A DNA stretch of 64,000 nt from NCBI RefSeq assembly GCF_019352895.1, contig NZ_JAAAFX010000014.1, positions 1 to 64,000 of the forward strand, in the 5' to 3' direction. The stretch is from Variovorax boronicumulans. Lineage in GTDB: Bacteria > Pseudomonadota > Gammaproteobacteria > Burkholderiales > Burkholderiaceae_C. The notes beneath the pieces were generated by a model. That model was not told the DNA's origin. It worked only from the letters and a program-made list of their open reading frames with translations, and did not search any database. The position numbers and the translations under genes are program-made. Every line of letters starts with the position of its first letter. The stretch's first letter is position 1. Positions 39,745 through 50,101 of this stretch are shown piece by piece.

Positions 39745-40425
39745 TCAGTGACGACCCGCGCCGTAGCGTCGTTCGATGTAGCGCCCGGCGATCACCACGG
39801 GCAGGAAGATCACGAGGTAGCCCAGCGCGCCCAGCATCAGCGGCGTGGGGTTGCCCGCGAAGCTGGTGGCCGAGGTGGCCTGGTTCAGGATCTCGTTGAG
39901 CCCGGCCACCGAGCCGTAGGCCGTGCCCTTGGTGATGGCGATCACGCGGTTGGTCAGCGGCGCCACCATCAGGCGGCAGGACTGCGGCAGCAGCACGTGC
40001 ACCATGGCCTGCGTGTGGGTCAGGCCGGTGGAGCGCGCGGCCTCCATCACGCCGCGCGGCTGCGCCTCGATGCCGGCCCAGAACACCTCTTCGGAGAAGG
40101 CCGCGAGCACCAGCGTCAGCGCCAGCCAGGTCGACGCGAAGGCCCCCAGCGACAGCCCCAGGAAGGGCAGCGCGAAGTACAGCAGGATGATGAGCACCAG
40201 CGGTGGCAGCGCGCGGAAGATGTCGACCAGCGTCGACACCAGCAGCGGCAGCCCGCGCACCGGCAGGCTGCGCAGGTAGGCCAGCAGCATGCCCAGCGCC
40301 AGGCCGGCGGCGATCACCGCCAGGCCCAGCTCGATGGTCACGCGTGCGCCGTCGAGGATCTGGGGCAGGTAGCGTGCGGCGATGTCGCCGTTGAAGAAGG
40401 TGAAGGCGAGCTTGTCGAACTGCAT
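39745..40425 (-). CDS. Polar amino acid-type ABC transporter permease
   Basis: This 226-residue permease is the partner of the previous gene and of similar layout. It has VDIFRALPPLVLIILLYFAL and the EAA-like loop EEVFWAGIEAQPRGVMEAAR. Together they form a heterodimeric pore for an amino-acid-like ligand. It follows the ATPase gene by 21 bp. Confidence 0.92.
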   Translation of the reverse strand: MQFDKLAFTFFNGDIAARYLPQILDGARVTIELGLAVIAAGLALGMLLAYLRSLPVRGLPLLVSTLVDIFRALPPLVLIILLYFALPFLGLSLGAFASTWLALTLVLAAFSEEVFWAGIEAQPRGVMEAARSTGLTHTQAMVHVLLPQSCRLMVAPLTNRVIAITKGTAYGSVAGLNEILNQATSATSFAGNPTPLMLGALGYLVIFLPVVIAGRYIERRYGAGRH

Positions 40426-40446
40426 GCGGCGTTCCCGTTGGGGCGC

Positions 40447-41205
<759 letters not shown>

Positions 41206-41237
41206 CGGTGGGAATGGGGCAGGGTGGCGCGCGGCGC

Positions 41238-42080
41238 TTACTGGCAGACCGGCTTGGCGGTGGTGGCCTCGTAGCCGAACAGGCCCGGGATGCCGTGGCC
41301 GGCCGGCGAGACGACGGTGGCCGAGTCGGCGGCCGGCGCGGCGCCGAACCACTTGGTGTGCATCTTCTGCAGCGAGCCGTCGAGCTTCATGCACTTGAGC
41401 ACATTGCTCACCTGGTCACGCCCGGCCTTGTCGTCGAGGCGGAAGGGGATGGCCCAGACCGAACCGGTCTTGATGGTGAAGGTGGTCTTGATGGCCGGCG
41501 TGCTCTTGGCGGCCCAGGCCGAGGGCGTGACGCCGGCCAGGTTGGCGTCGCCGCGCCCGGAGATCACGGCCTGCACCGCGTCGGCGTTGGTGCCGTAGAC
41601 GGCGATCTCGTAGCCGTACTGCGCCTGGTTGTTGCGCGCCCATTCCTCGGGGCCCGAACCCTTGTTGACGGCGATGGTCTTGCCCTTGAGGTCCTCGAGG
41701 CGCTGGATGTCGTTGCGGTCCTTCTTCATGACCAGCGTGAAGTTGTTCTCCAGGTAGCCCTCGGTGAACAGCACCGACTTCGCGCGCTCGGGCGACACGG
41801 TGGTGGGCGCCATCAGGAAGTCGAACTTGCCCGCATTGAGCGCGGGGATCAGCGCCGAGTACTGCGCGCCCTCGATCTCGATCTTGCGTCCCAGGCGGCG
41901 TGCGATCTCCTCACCCAGCTCGACGTTGAAGCCCTGGAAGCCGCCGCTCAGCTTCGGAAAGGCGTGCGGCGGGAAGTTGGGGTCGATGCCGGTGCGCAGC
42001 GGTGTGGTCTGGGCGACGGCGGTGCCGATGGCGCAAGCGAAGGCCAGGGGCGCGAGCAGGAACTTCAGGTGACGGGACAT
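41238..42080 (-). CDS. Periplasmic amino acid-type substrate-binding protein
   Basis: This 280-residue family 3 solute-binding protein has a signal peptide over about residues 1-24 (cleavage after AVA). The mature protein has the usual LRTGIDPNFPPHAFP and GFNVELGEEIARRLG. ATG at 42080 is chosen because GGAG lies eight bases upstream; an ATG two codons earlier is too close to it. It is the first gene of the hydantoin operon, so the ligand is likely a hydantoin, an N-carbamoyl amino acid or an amino acid (inference). Confidence 0.92.
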   Translation of the reverse strand: MSRHLKFLLAPLAFACAIGTAVAQTTPLRTGIDPNFPPHAFPKLSGGFQGFNVELGEEIARRLGRKIEIEGAQYSALIPALNAGKFDFLMAPTTVSPERAKSVLFTEGYLENNFTLVMKKDRNDIQRLEDLKGKTIAVNKGSGPEEWARNNQAQYGYEIAVYGTNADAVQAVISGRGDANLAGVTPSAWAAKSTPAIKTTFTIKTGSVWAIPFRLDDKAGRDQVSNVLKCMKLDGSLQKMHTKWFGAAPAADSATVVSPAGHGIPGLFGYEATTAKPVCQ

Positions 42081-42334
42081 GAGCATTTCTCCAGAAAAAA
42101 TCGCAGACCGGATGGCGCGTGGCCACCAGGCGACCGGCACCGGAATCGTGTGCTCCGGCGATGCGGTGAATTATTTCGAGGGAGAAAGGCCGCGTCGATT
42201 GATGCTTTGTGCGGCGTCGTTGCGCGTGCGTTAACACCTCGCGCCAGGGCGGTGCAGGGTGTGGAAAGTGCCCATCCGAAGTGCGGCGTGCATGCTATTG
42301 GGGCATTCCCTTGGTGGGCGCCCCCAACGGGCGA

Positions 42335-43249
42335 TCAGCTGTCCTGCGGTTTCGGCGCCGCAAGACCACGCTGCATCAGCACGCTGCGCAGGGTCCGCAC
42401 GAAGGCTTCGGCGGCCGGCGAGAGCGGGTCGGTGCGCAGGTGGACCAGGTGCGCCACCAGCGGCTCCAGCCCTTCGACCGGCAGGATGCGAAAGCGTGCG
42501 TCGGGCCAGGCCTGCAGCGAGAACTCGTCGACCAGCGCGATGCCCGCGCCGAGATGCGTGAGCGCGCAGGCGTTCTGCGGCGAGCCGACTTCCAGCGTCA
42601 TGCGTGGCGCTTCGTCGAGCGGTGCGAAGAAGTTGCGCACCAGCTCGCCGAAGGGGGTGCCCCGCGGGTACGACATCAGGTCGTAGGGCAGCAGGTCTTC
42701 GGCACCGACCGCGTTGCGCGCTGCCAGCGGATGCGTGCGCGGGCAGATGCACACGATGCGGCAGCGTGCGATCGGCTGGCTGCTGAGGTTGGGGTGGTCC
42801 ACCGCTTCCAGCGAGATGCCCAGGTCGAAGTGCCGGCTCAACAGGCGCTCGCGCAGCAGGTCCTGGTTGAGGCACTTGAAATGCACGCGGGTCTCGGGGT
42901 TGGCCTGGTGGTAGTGCGCAATGGCCATCGGCACCAGCATGTGGCCGATGCCGGGGCTCGACACCACGCTGACCAGGCCCGAACGGCGGGCCATGAGTTC
43001 GTGCGTGAGGTCGCTGATGCGCTGCACGCCCTGGTAGACGTCCTCGACCTCGTGGTAGAGCCGGCGTGCCTCGGCGGTGGGCGACAGCCGCCCCTTGATG
43101 CGGATGAACAGCGGGAAGTTGAGCTGGGTCTCGGTGTGCGAGAGCACGCGGCTGATGGCGGGCACCGAGACGTGCAGCAGGCGGGCCGCATCGCTCACCG
43201 AACCGGTGGCCATGATGGCCCGGAACACTTCGATTTGACGAAAATTCAT
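42335..43249 (-). CDS. LysR family transcriptional regulator of the hydantoin operon
   Basis: This is a 304-residue LysR regulator. The N-terminal helix-turn-helix (about residues 1-60) contains MNFRQIEVFRAIMATGSVSD, followed by AARLLHVSVPAISRVLSHTE. The substrate-binding half covers about residues 90-295. It is transcribed in the same direction as the hydantoin genes, 254 bp upstream of the binding-protein gene, and not divergently as is usual. That gap (42081-42334) holds no gene and must carry the operon promoter. Confidence 0.9.
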   Translation of the reverse strand: MNFRQIEVFRAIMATGSVSDAARLLHVSVPAISRVLSHTETQLNFPLFIRIKGRLSPTAEARRLYHEVEDVYQGVQRISDLTHELMARRSGLVSVVSSPGIGHMLVPMAIAHYHQANPETRVHFKCLNQDLLRERLLSRHFDLGISLEAVDHPNLSSQPIARCRIVCICPRTHPLAARNAVGAEDLLPYDLMSYPRGTPFGELVRNFFAPLDEAPRMTLEVGSPQNACALTHLGAGIALVDEFSLQAWPDARFRILPVEGLEPLVAHLVHLRTDPLSPAAEAFVRTLRSVLMQRGLAAPKPQDS

Positions 43250-43363
43250 GGAGGGGGACTTTAACGACCACGCCCGCGCGGCGCGTTCACCGAGCTGCCG
43301 CGGCCCGGTCGCCAGCCTCCGAAGCGCGGGCGCCTGCGTGCGTGCCGCAGGCGCCCGGCCCGC

Positions 43364-44254
43364 TCAGACCACGCTGCGGTGCCGCTCGATGCAGACGTCC
43401 AGCGTCTCGCTGCCCGTGCGTTGCCACCAGTCGAGGTTCGAGAAGATCTCCACTTCGCTGAAGCCCGCGAAGCCTGCGGCCTCGACCCAGCCGCGGATCT
43501 TCCTGAGCTCGATCACGCCGTCGCCCATCATCCCGCGGTCGCTCAGCAGGTCGCGCGTGGGGAGGCGCCAGTCGCACACGTGGTAGGCCAGCAGGCGCTC
43601 GCGGCCCGCGCGCGCGATCTGCTGCTGCAGCTTCGGGTCCCACCACACGTGGTAGACGTCGAGTGCCACGCCCAGCATCCCGCTCCTGGCCGCGTCGAGT
43701 TCGTCGCAGAGGTCGAGCGCATGTTCGAGCGTGTTGATGCAGGCGCGGTCGGCCGCCTGCATGGGGTGCAGCGGCTCGATGGCCAGCGGCATGCCGACCT
43801 CGCGCGCGTATTCCAGCGCGGCGGCGATGCCGTCGCGCACCTCGCCGCGCGCGCGCGCGATGTCGGTGTAGGCCGGCTTGCCCTCGAGCGCGCCGGGCAG
43901 CGCGCCGACCACCAGCACCACGCACGGTGCGTTCAGCGTCTTGGCTTCGTCGATGGCGCGCCGGTTGTCGTCCAGCGCGGCCTTCAGGCCCGCCACGTCG
44001 GCGGCCGGGAAAAAGCCGCCGCGGCAGTAGCCCGAGAGGCCGATGTCGTGCGCCTTCAACTGGCGCGCGATCTGGTCGAGGCCGACGGCCGCGACCTGGT
44101 CGCGCCAGGGGCTGATCGCGCGGATGCCGCGCTCGGCGCACTGGTCGATGATGCGGTCGAGCGGCACCTCGGCGCCCGACTGCTTGCGCACCGTGGCGGT
44201 GTTGATCGAGAGCCAGTCGTGGTTGGACGAGAAGTCGCGCATCGTCGTGCTCAT
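43364..44254 (-). CDS. Sugar phosphate isomerase/epimerase family TIM-barrel protein
   Basis: This 296-residue protein has a xylose-isomerase-like TIM barrel (AP endonuclease family 2). Metal-binding residues are expected in LAIEPLHPM, LDVYHVWWDP, HVCDW and EVEIFSN, all of which are present. Relatives isomerise or dehydrate sugars and inositol derivatives. It overlaps the DUF993 gene by 4 bp and is the last gene of the TetR-regulated operon starting at 47637. The substrate is unknown. Confidence 0.87.
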   Translation of the reverse strand: MSTTMRDFSSNHDWLSINTATVRKQSGAEVPLDRIIDQCAERGIRAISPWRDQVAAVGLDQIARQLKAHDIGLSGYCRGGFFPAADVAGLKAALDDNRRAIDEAKTLNAPCVVLVVGALPGALEGKPAYTDIARARGEVRDGIAAALEYAREVGMPLAIEPLHPMQAADRACINTLEHALDLCDELDAARSGMLGVALDVYHVWWDPKLQQQIARAGRERLLAYHVCDWRLPTRDLLSDRGMMGDGVIELRKIRGWVEAAGFAGFSEVEIFSNLDWWQRTGSETLDVCIERHRSVV

Positions 44255-45435
44255 TCCACGCCGTGCAGCGCCAGCAGCGTCTTCATGCGCTGCACCGCCA
44301 GCTCGGGCTTCTCCAGCACGCTGGCCGCATCGGCCAGGCGGAACAGCTCGGCGAAGTGCTGCAGCGAACGCGTGCTCTGCTGGCCGCCGACCATCGTGAA
44401 GTGCTTCTGGTGGCCGTTGAGCCAGGCCATGAACACCACGCCGGTCTTGTAGAAGCGCGTGGGCGCAGCGAAGATGTGGCGCGACAGCGGCACCGTCGGG
44501 CCGAGCAGGGCATGAAAGGTCGCGCTGTCGCCCTTGGCCAGTGCGCCGAGCGCGGTGCTCGCGGCCGGCGCGATGGCGTCGAAGATGCCCAGCAGCGCAT
44601 CGCTCTGGCCGTGCATCACCTCCTCGCCGAAGCCGTCGCCGGCGATCAGCTCGGCGTAGTTGAAGTCGTCGCCGGTGTACATGCGCACGCCCGAGGGCAG
44701 GCGGCGGCGCATCGAGATCTCCTTGTCCTTGTCGAGCAGGGAGATCTTGATGCCGTCGACCTTGTCCGGGTGCGCGGCGATGATGCCCAGCGCCGTGTCC
44801 ATGGCGGCGTCGATGTCCTTCGTGCCCCAGTAGCCGGCCAGCGCCGGGTCGAACATGTCGCCCAGCCAGTGCAGCACCACCGGCTGCTTCGCCTGGCTCA
44901 GGATGCGGTCGTACACGCGCTCGTAATCGGCCGGGCCCGTCGCCACGCGGGCCAGCGCGCGGCTGGCCATCACGATCAGCTTGCCACCGAGCTTTTCGAT
45001 CGCGGCCATCTGCTCTTCGTAGCCGCGGATCACGTCGTCGACGCTCTTCACCTCGTCGATGTTGAGGTGATCGGTGCCGCAGCCCGAGGCCACCAGTGCG
45101 CCGGGCACATCCTTGGCCGCGTCGAGCGAGCGGCGGATCAGTTCCAGCGAGGTGGGCCAGTCCAGGCCCATGCCGCGCTGCGCCGTGTCCATGGCCTCGG
45201 CCACACCCAGGCCCAGCGAGAACAGGTGACGGCGGTAGGCGATGGTGGTGTCCCAGTCGACCGCGGCCTGCAGCCACGGGTCGACCTGCGCCAGCGGATC
45301 GGCCACCACGTGCGCCGCCGAGTAGGCGATGCGGTTGAACTTCAGGCCCGCCTCGGGCTTGGCCAGCACCTGGCCGCGCAGGGCGTAGGGCGCCAGCGTG
45401 CCGCCGGCGGTGGGAAGGGTGATCGAGAGGGCCAT
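44251..45435 (-). CDS. DUF993 family protein (aldolase-like TIM barrel)
   Basis: This 394-residue protein of the DUF993 family resembles dihydrodipicolinate synthases over part of its length. It has VLHWLGDMFDPALAGYWG and a lysine in KVDGIKISLLDKDKE, where a Schiff-base lysine would lie. Function is not established; the family recurs with oxidoreductases and sugar isomerases in carbohydrate catabolic clusters, as here. It lies 5 bp after the Gfo/Idh/MocA gene. Confidence 0.8.
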   Translation of the reverse strand: MALSITLPTAGGTLAPYALRGQVLAKPEAGLKFNRIAYSAAHVVADPLAQVDPWLQAAVDWDTTIAYRRHLFSLGLGVAEAMDTAQRGMGLDWPTSLELIRRSLDAAKDVPGALVASGCGTDHLNIDEVKSVDDVIRGYEEQMAAIEKLGGKLIVMASRALARVATGPADYERVYDRILSQAKQPVVLHWLGDMFDPALAGYWGTKDIDAAMDTALGIIAAHPDKVDGIKISLLDKDKEISMRRRLPSGVRMYTGDDFNYAELIAGDGFGEEVMHGQSDALLGIFDAIAPAASTALGALAKGDSATFHALLGPTVPLSRHIFAAPTRFYKTGVVFMAWLNGHQKHFTMVGGQQSTRSLQHFAELFRLADAASVLEKPELAVQRMKTLLALHGVE

Positions 45436-45440
45436 GGCGC

Positions 45441-46604
45441 TCAGACCTTCAGCGCGGGCACGTCGACCCAGCGGCGGTCCTGCCACGATTCCAGTGCGGC
45501 CTCGACCAGCTGCACACCCTTGGCGCCTTCGGGCAGCGTCCACTTGTAGGGCTCGTTCTCGACCACGTGGCGGATGAAGTGTTCCCACTGGATCTTGAAA
45601 CCGTTGTCGTAGACCTGCGAGTCCGGGATCTCCTGCCACTGGTCGAAGAAGTTCATGGTCTGCTTCTCGTCGGGGTTCCATACCGGGCGCGGCGTGGCCA
45701 CGCGCGACTGGGCGCGGCAGCTCGACAGGCCGGCCACGGCCGAGCCGTCGGTGCCGTCGACGTGGAAGGTCACGAGGTCGTCGCGGCGCACGCGCGTGGC
45801 CCAGCTCATGTTGAGCTGTGCGATGACGGGTTCGCCGTTGTGGCCGGTCAGTTCGCAGGTCGCATAGGCCGCGTCGTCGGCGGTGGCCTGGTAGGGCTTG
45901 CCTTCTTCGTCCCAGCGGGTGGGGATGTGGGTGGCGCCGATGCACGACACCGACTTCACTTCGCCGAACAGGTTGTCCAGCACGTAGCGCCAGTGGCACA
46001 TCATGTCCAGGATCATGCCGCCGCCGTCTTCCTTGCGGTAGTTCCAGCTCGGGCGCTGGATGGGCTGCAGGTCGCCTTCGAACACCCAGTAGCCGAACTC
46101 CAGGCGCACGCTCAGCATGCGGCCGAAGAAGCCCGCGCGGCGCAGCATGTCGAGCTTGCGCAGGCCGGGCAGGAACAGCTTGTCCTGCACCGCGCCGTGC
46201 TTGAGGCCCGAGCCTTCGGCCAGGCGGGCGATCTCGACGGCTTCGTTGAGGTTGGTCGCGATCGGCTTCTCGCAGTAGACGTGCTTGCCGGCGCGGATGG
46301 CCTTGGCCAGCAGCGTGGGGCGCATTTGCGTGGTGCCGGCGTCGAAGAAGATGGTGTCGTCGGGGTTCTCGAGCGCCTTGTCGAGGTCGGTGCCCCAGCG
46401 TGCGATGCCGTGCTTCTTGGCGAGTGCTTCCATCTTCTCGGCGTTGCGGCCGATCAGGATCGGGTCGGGCATGACCTTGTCGCCGTTGGAGAGCGTGACG
46501 CCGCCCTGGGCGCGGATCGCGCAGATGGAGCGGATCAGGTGCTGGTTCATGCCCATGCGTCCGGTGACGCCGTGCATGATGAGTCCGAGTCGTTGTGTAG
46601 CCAT
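45441..46604 (-). CDS. Gfo/Idh/MocA family oxidoreductase
   Basis: This 387-residue NAD(P)-dependent oxidoreductase probably acts on a sugar, cyclitol or related polyol. The N-terminal nucleotide-binding fold starts RLGLIMHGVTGRMGMNQHLI. The key family motif is HVYCEKPIATNLNEAVE, with the catalytic lysine in EKP. The C-terminal half is the substrate domain. It sits between the Bug-type gene (49 bp upstream) and DUF993, in one operon. Confidence 0.9.
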   Translation of the reverse strand: MATQRLGLIMHGVTGRMGMNQHLIRSICAIRAQGGVTLSNGDKVMPDPILIGRNAEKMEALAKKHGIARWGTDLDKALENPDDTIFFDAGTTQMRPTLLAKAIRAGKHVYCEKPIATNLNEAVEIARLAEGSGLKHGAVQDKLFLPGLRKLDMLRRAGFFGRMLSVRLEFGYWVFEGDLQPIQRPSWNYRKEDGGGMILDMMCHWRYVLDNLFGEVKSVSCIGATHIPTRWDEEGKPYQATADDAAYATCELTGHNGEPVIAQLNMSWATRVRRDDLVTFHVDGTDGSAVAGLSSCRAQSRVATPRPVWNPDEKQTMNFFDQWQEIPDSQVYDNGFKIQWEHFIRHVVENEPYKWTLPEGAKGVQLVEAALESWQDRRWVDVPALKV

Positions 46605-46653
46605 GGTTTCTCTGCTTGCTTGCTGGGGGAGTGGGTATGCGGGGGTGTTCTTC

Positions 46654-47637
46654 TTACGGTGCGGGCGACAGGCCGGCGGCCTTCACCAGCTTGGCGTTGC
46701 TGACGATTTCGTCCTTGATGTAGGCGTCGAACTGCTGGGGCGTGAGCGTCCAGGCGTCGGCGCCGAGCTTCAGGAAGCGGTCCTTGACCTCCGGCGTGGC
46801 GAGTGCCTTCACGACCTCGTCGTGCAGGCGGTTGACGATCTCGCGCGGCGTCTTGGCGGGCGCCATCATCCCGATCCAGAAGTTGAATTCCGAGCCGGGC
46901 ACGCCGGCCTCGGCGGTGGTCGGCACGTCGGGCAGCGCGGCGGCGCGCTTGGGCGAGCCCACGGCCAGTGCGACCAGGTGGCCTTCCCTGATCTGGCCGA
47001 TCACCGGCGCGATGGGCGAGAAGTAGTAGTCGACACGGCCCGACAGCACCTCGGTCACGGCGTCGGCCGAGCCCTTGAACGGGATGTTGGTGGCGTCGAT
47101 GGCGGCGGCCATCTTGAACTTCTCGGCGTTCAGGTGCGTGGCGCTGCCCTGGCCGGCCGAGGCGTAGTTGATGGTGCCGGGCTTGGCCTTGGCGGCGGCC
47201 ACCAGTTCCTTGAGCGTCTTGATGTTCTTCGACGGCGAGATCACCAGCGCGTTGGGCAGCGTTGCGACCGGCGTGATGCCGGCGAAGTCGCCCAGCGTGT
47301 CGAAGGGCAGCTTGGCGAAGGTCGACGGGCTCACCGTGTGCGAGGACGAGTGCAACATGATCGTGTAGCCGTCGGGCGCGGCCGTGGCCACGGCCTGCTG
47401 GCCGATGGTGCCGCTGGCGCCGCCGCGGTTGTCCACCACCAGCGTCTGGCCCATGCTCTGGCCCATCTTGTCGGTGATGGCGCGCGCAATGATGTCGGTG
47501 GTGCTGCCGGCCGCGAAGGGCACGATCACGCGGATCGGCTTGTTCGGGTAGGCGCCCTGGGCGGCGGCGCCGGAGGCGGTCAGCACAGTGAGGCACGCCA
47601 GCGAGGCGGCCGCGGCGATGCGGGCAAAGGGGGTCAT
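46654..47637 (-). CDS. Bug-family (TctC) solute-binding protein
   Basis: This is a 327-residue periplasmic binding protein. A signal peptide covers about residues 1-26 (cleavage after AAA). The mature protein begins with IRVIVPFAAGSTTDIIARAI and has VVDNRGGASGTIG, both typical of Bug proteins. ATG at 47637 is supported by GGAGA. It is the first gene of an operon with the oxidoreductase, DUF993 and isomerase genes, and its promoter region carries the operator-like palindrome at 47692-47712. Membrane subunits TctA/TctB are not nearby. Confidence 0.92.
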   Translation of the reverse strand: MTPFARIAAAASLACLTVLTASGAAAQGAYPNKPIRVIVPFAAGSTTDIIARAITDKMGQSMGQTLVVDNRGGASGTIGQQAVATAAPDGYTIMLHSSSHTVSPSTFAKLPFDTLGDFAGITPVATLPNALVISPSKNIKTLKELVAAAKAKPGTINYASAGQGSATHLNAEKFKMAAAIDATNIPFKGSADAVTEVLSGRVDYYFSPIAPVIGQIREGHLVALAVGSPKRAAALPDVPTTAEAGVPGSEFNFWIGMMAPAKTPREIVNRLHDEVVKALATPEVKDRFLKLGADAWTLTPQQFDAYIKDEIVSNAKLVKAAGLSPAP

Positions 47638-47691
47638 GAAAGTCTCCGTTTGATTTATCTGACGCACCCCTCCGGGTGCTGGGGAACCGGC

Positions 47692-47712
47692 TAATTCACC
47701 AATTGGTGAATT
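47692..47712. promoter_or_regulatory. Operator-like site 1 of the TetR (52061-52720) regulon
   Basis: A perfect 20-bp palindrome AATTCACCAATTGGTGAATT spans 47693-47712, with a further half-site GGTGAATT at 47715-47722. It lies 55 bases upstream of the Bug gene start. The 21-base window matches site 2 at 17 and site 3 at 15 positions. Shared bases are TAA-N-T-N-ACC, then GG-N-GAATT at fixed spacing. Confidence 0.75.
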
Positions 47713-47809
47713 GAGGTGAATTTTCCAGCTTGATGGGCCGCGGGTCAATCCGCGCGCGCAGGGTCTGGCTCAGGGATTACCCGATGTTTGAGGCGGGGTG
47801 CTGCCGCGC

Positions 47810-49237
47810 TCAGAGGCTGCGCATCGCGTCCCAGCGCACGCCCGCGCCGGCACGGCCGGTGCCGAAGCCGGGCGCGGCCAGCGAGGCCAGGTCGATCTGC
47901 CCGTCGACGATGCGCAGGCGCGCCGCGCCCTCGCTGTGCGCGTAGAGCGCGGGGTGCAGCGCCAGCAGCGTGGCCTGTTCGTCGCCGGGCAGCGCCGCCA
48001 TGCCGTTCACGTAGTGGTGGCCGTTGCGCTCGACGTGGTCGAGCCCGAGCCAGCCGACCAGCGCCAGGTCCTGCTGCAGCCCGATGCCGGCCTGCATCGT
48101 CAGGTCTTCGCCCGACAGGAACAGCGCCTCGCCCCTGGCGCGGCCCTGCGCGCAGCGCGCGGCATTGACGATCGACTTGTAGAAGCCCTTGCAGCTCTTG
48201 CTCGAGACGCCGGTGTAGCCCAGCGCGCGCGCCTGCTGGAAGCTGTCGAGCGTGGCGTCGGATTCGTCGATCAGGAGCGGCATGCGCTCGACCGTCGCAT
48301 GCATGGCGTGGTCCAGCGCATGCGCGCGTGCGATGGGTTGCTCGATGAAGACCGTGCGTTCGACCAGCCCGCGCAAGGCCGGCGCGGCCAGGAAGGCATC
48401 GAGGAAATCGGCGAAGGCGGCCGCGTCGGCGTACTGCTCGTTGCCGTCGAGCGTGACGAGTTCGGCGCGGCCCTCGATCACTTCGGCGATGCGGCCCAGC
48501 CGCTGCAGGTCGGCCGGCGTGTCGCCCGACAGCTTGAGCTTGAAGTGCCGGTGGCCGTAGCGCGCGATGGCGGCCTCGAGCGAGGTCGGCAGGCCGTCGG
48601 TGGGCAGCTGGTCGGCGGGCAGGTCACCGTCGCGGATCGCATCGGCCAGGCCCACCGTGTGGCGCGCGGCGATGCGCGTGCGCGGCCGCTGCCGTGCGAG
48701 GAAGGACGGCAGGTCGAAGTCCGCCAGGTCCGGGGCCAGGTCATGGCGCGCAAGGTCGATGCCCGCGGCGTTCATGGCCATCGCTTCGGCAAAACTGCAG
48801 CCCAGGTGCAGGCACAGCGCATCGAGCACCGCCCGGTCGATCAGTGCCGGCCCGTAGCTGGCCACCAGCGGGAGCAGGCCCTGGCGCAGCCCCGTGGCCA
48901 GCACGTCGTCGTAGTGCTCGGCGAAATGGTCCCAGGCGCCCTGTGCGGGGCCGGGCGCGGTGTAGGCCTCGCGCGCGTTGCGCAGGGCCTGGCGCAGCTG
49001 CTCGAAGTTCTGCGCGTTCGACAGCGCCGGGTTCTTGTCGAACCACTTCGGGATCATCATCTCGGCCGAACAGCCCTCGCTGGTGCGGCCGTCCTCGAAG
49101 CGGATGCGCGCACGCACGTAGACCTGCGGGCAGGCCGTGACCGTCACGGCGCCGAAGCGGAAGGGCAACCGAAGCGTCACGTCGCGCTCCGAGAAGGCGA
49201 TGTGTTCGATGTGGAAGCGGGGCGCGGCGAGGGCCAT
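47810..49237 (-). CDS. Enolase-superfamily protein (mandelate racemase/muconate lactonizing type)
   Basis: This is a 475-residue two-domain enzyme. The capping domain is followed by a TIM barrel with the superfamily catalytic set: KLKLSG (Lys233, Lys235), metal ligands Asp264 in TLDGNEQY, Glu299 in FIEQP and Asp324 or Glu325 in LIDESD, and Lys347 in SSKSCKG. Two opposing lysines fit a dehydratase, racemase or cycloisomerase acting on an alpha-proton of a carboxylate. It is longer than most family members (about 360-400). It follows the ABC ATPase gene and is the last gene of that operon. Confidence 0.87.
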   Translation of the reverse strand: MALAAPRFHIEHIAFSERDVTLRLPFRFGAVTVTACPQVYVRARIRFEDGRTSEGCSAEMMIPKWFDKNPALSNAQNFEQLRQALRNAREAYTAPGPAQGAWDHFAEHYDDVLATGLRQGLLPLVASYGPALIDRAVLDALCLHLGCSFAEAMAMNAAGIDLARHDLAPDLADFDLPSFLARQRPRTRIAARHTVGLADAIRDGDLPADQLPTDGLPTSLEAAIARYGHRHFKLKLSGDTPADLQRLGRIAEVIEGRAELVTLDGNEQYADAAAFADFLDAFLAAPALRGLVERTVFIEQPIARAHALDHAMHATVERMPLLIDESDATLDSFQQARALGYTGVSSKSCKGFYKSIVNAARCAQGRARGEALFLSGEDLTMQAGIGLQQDLALVGWLGLDHVERNGHHYVNGMAALPGDEQATLLALHPALYAHSEGAARLRIVDGQIDLASLAAPGFGTGRAGAGVRWDAMRSL

Positions 49238-49301
49238 GGTGTGTCTCCGGCGCGGTGCGCGCCATCGCGGCGGGCCGGCGCGTGCGTGGCCCCGCCGTGG
49301 G

Positions 49302-50081
49302 TCAGTGGTCGAGGATGCCCTCGGAGAAGAAGTGCGCGCGGATGGTCTTGGCGTAGCTGCCGAATTCGGCCGAGCCCATGATGTCCAGCGGGCGTTCCTT
49401 CGGCAGGTCGATGTCGTAGACCGCCGCGATCGAGCCCGGGCGCTCGCTCATCACGATCACGCGGTCCGACAGATAGACCGCCTCTGGAATGCTGTGCGTG
49501 ATCAGAATCACCGTCTTGCCCGAGGCGCCGACGATGCGGCGCAGCTCGAGGTTCATCTTCTCGCGCGTCATCGCGTCGAGCGCGCCGAAGGGCTCGTCCA
49601 TCAGCAGCACGCTCGGGTCGTGCAGCAGGGCGCGGCAGATCGATGCGCGCTGCTGCATGCCGCCCGACAGCTGCCACGGGTACTTGCCCTCGAAGCCCTT
49701 GAGCCCGGCCATCGCGATCAGCTCGGCCGCGCGCGCGCGCGCCGGGCCCATGGGCAGGTGGCGCATCTCGGCCTGCAGCAGGATGTTGTCGAGCACGGTG
49801 CGCCAGGCCAGCAGCACGGCGCTCTGGAACACGATGCCCACGTCCTTCTGCGCGCCCTTGATCGGCTTGCCCGACAGGGTGAGCGCGCCGCCGGTGATCG
49901 GCAGCAGGCCCGCCACCATCTTGAGCAGCGTGCTCTTGCCGCAGCCCGAGGGGCCGACGACCGAGACGAACTCGCCCTTGCGGATGGCGAAGTCGAGCGG
50001 CTTCAGCGACTCGACCGGGCCATCCTTGGTCTGGTAGACCTTGGTGACGCCGCGGGCTTCGATCAGGACTTCAGAGGACAT
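49302..50081 (-). CDS. Nitrate/taurine-type ABC transporter ATPase
   Basis: The 259-residue nucleotide-binding subunit has Walker A GPSGCGKST, signature LSGGMQQRASICRALL and Walker B VLLMDEPFGALD. It is of the SsuB/TauB/ThiZ type. ATG at 50081 is chosen. It lies between the binding-protein gene and the enolase-superfamily gene on one transcript. Confidence 0.93.
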   Translation of the reverse strand: MSSEVLIEARGVTKVYQTKDGPVESLKPLDFAIRKGEFVSVVGPSGCGKSTLLKMVAGLLPITGGALTLSGKPIKGAQKDVGIVFQSAVLLAWRTVLDNILLQAEMRHLPMGPARARAAELIAMAGLKGFEGKYPWQLSGGMQQRASICRALLHDPSVLLMDEPFGALDAMTREKMNLELRRIVGASGKTVILITHSIPEAVYLSDRVIVMSERPGSIAAVYDIDLPKERPLDIMGSAEFGSYAKTIRAHFFSEGILDH

Positions 50082-50101
50082 GGGCAGCAGGCAGCGAGCG
50101 C

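Noticed and set aside
42081..42334. A small gene or terminator between the LysR gene and the binding-protein gene
   Set aside because: No open frame with a ribosome-binding site and only a weak six-bp hairpin without a T-run; the region is best read as the promoter of the hydantoin operon.
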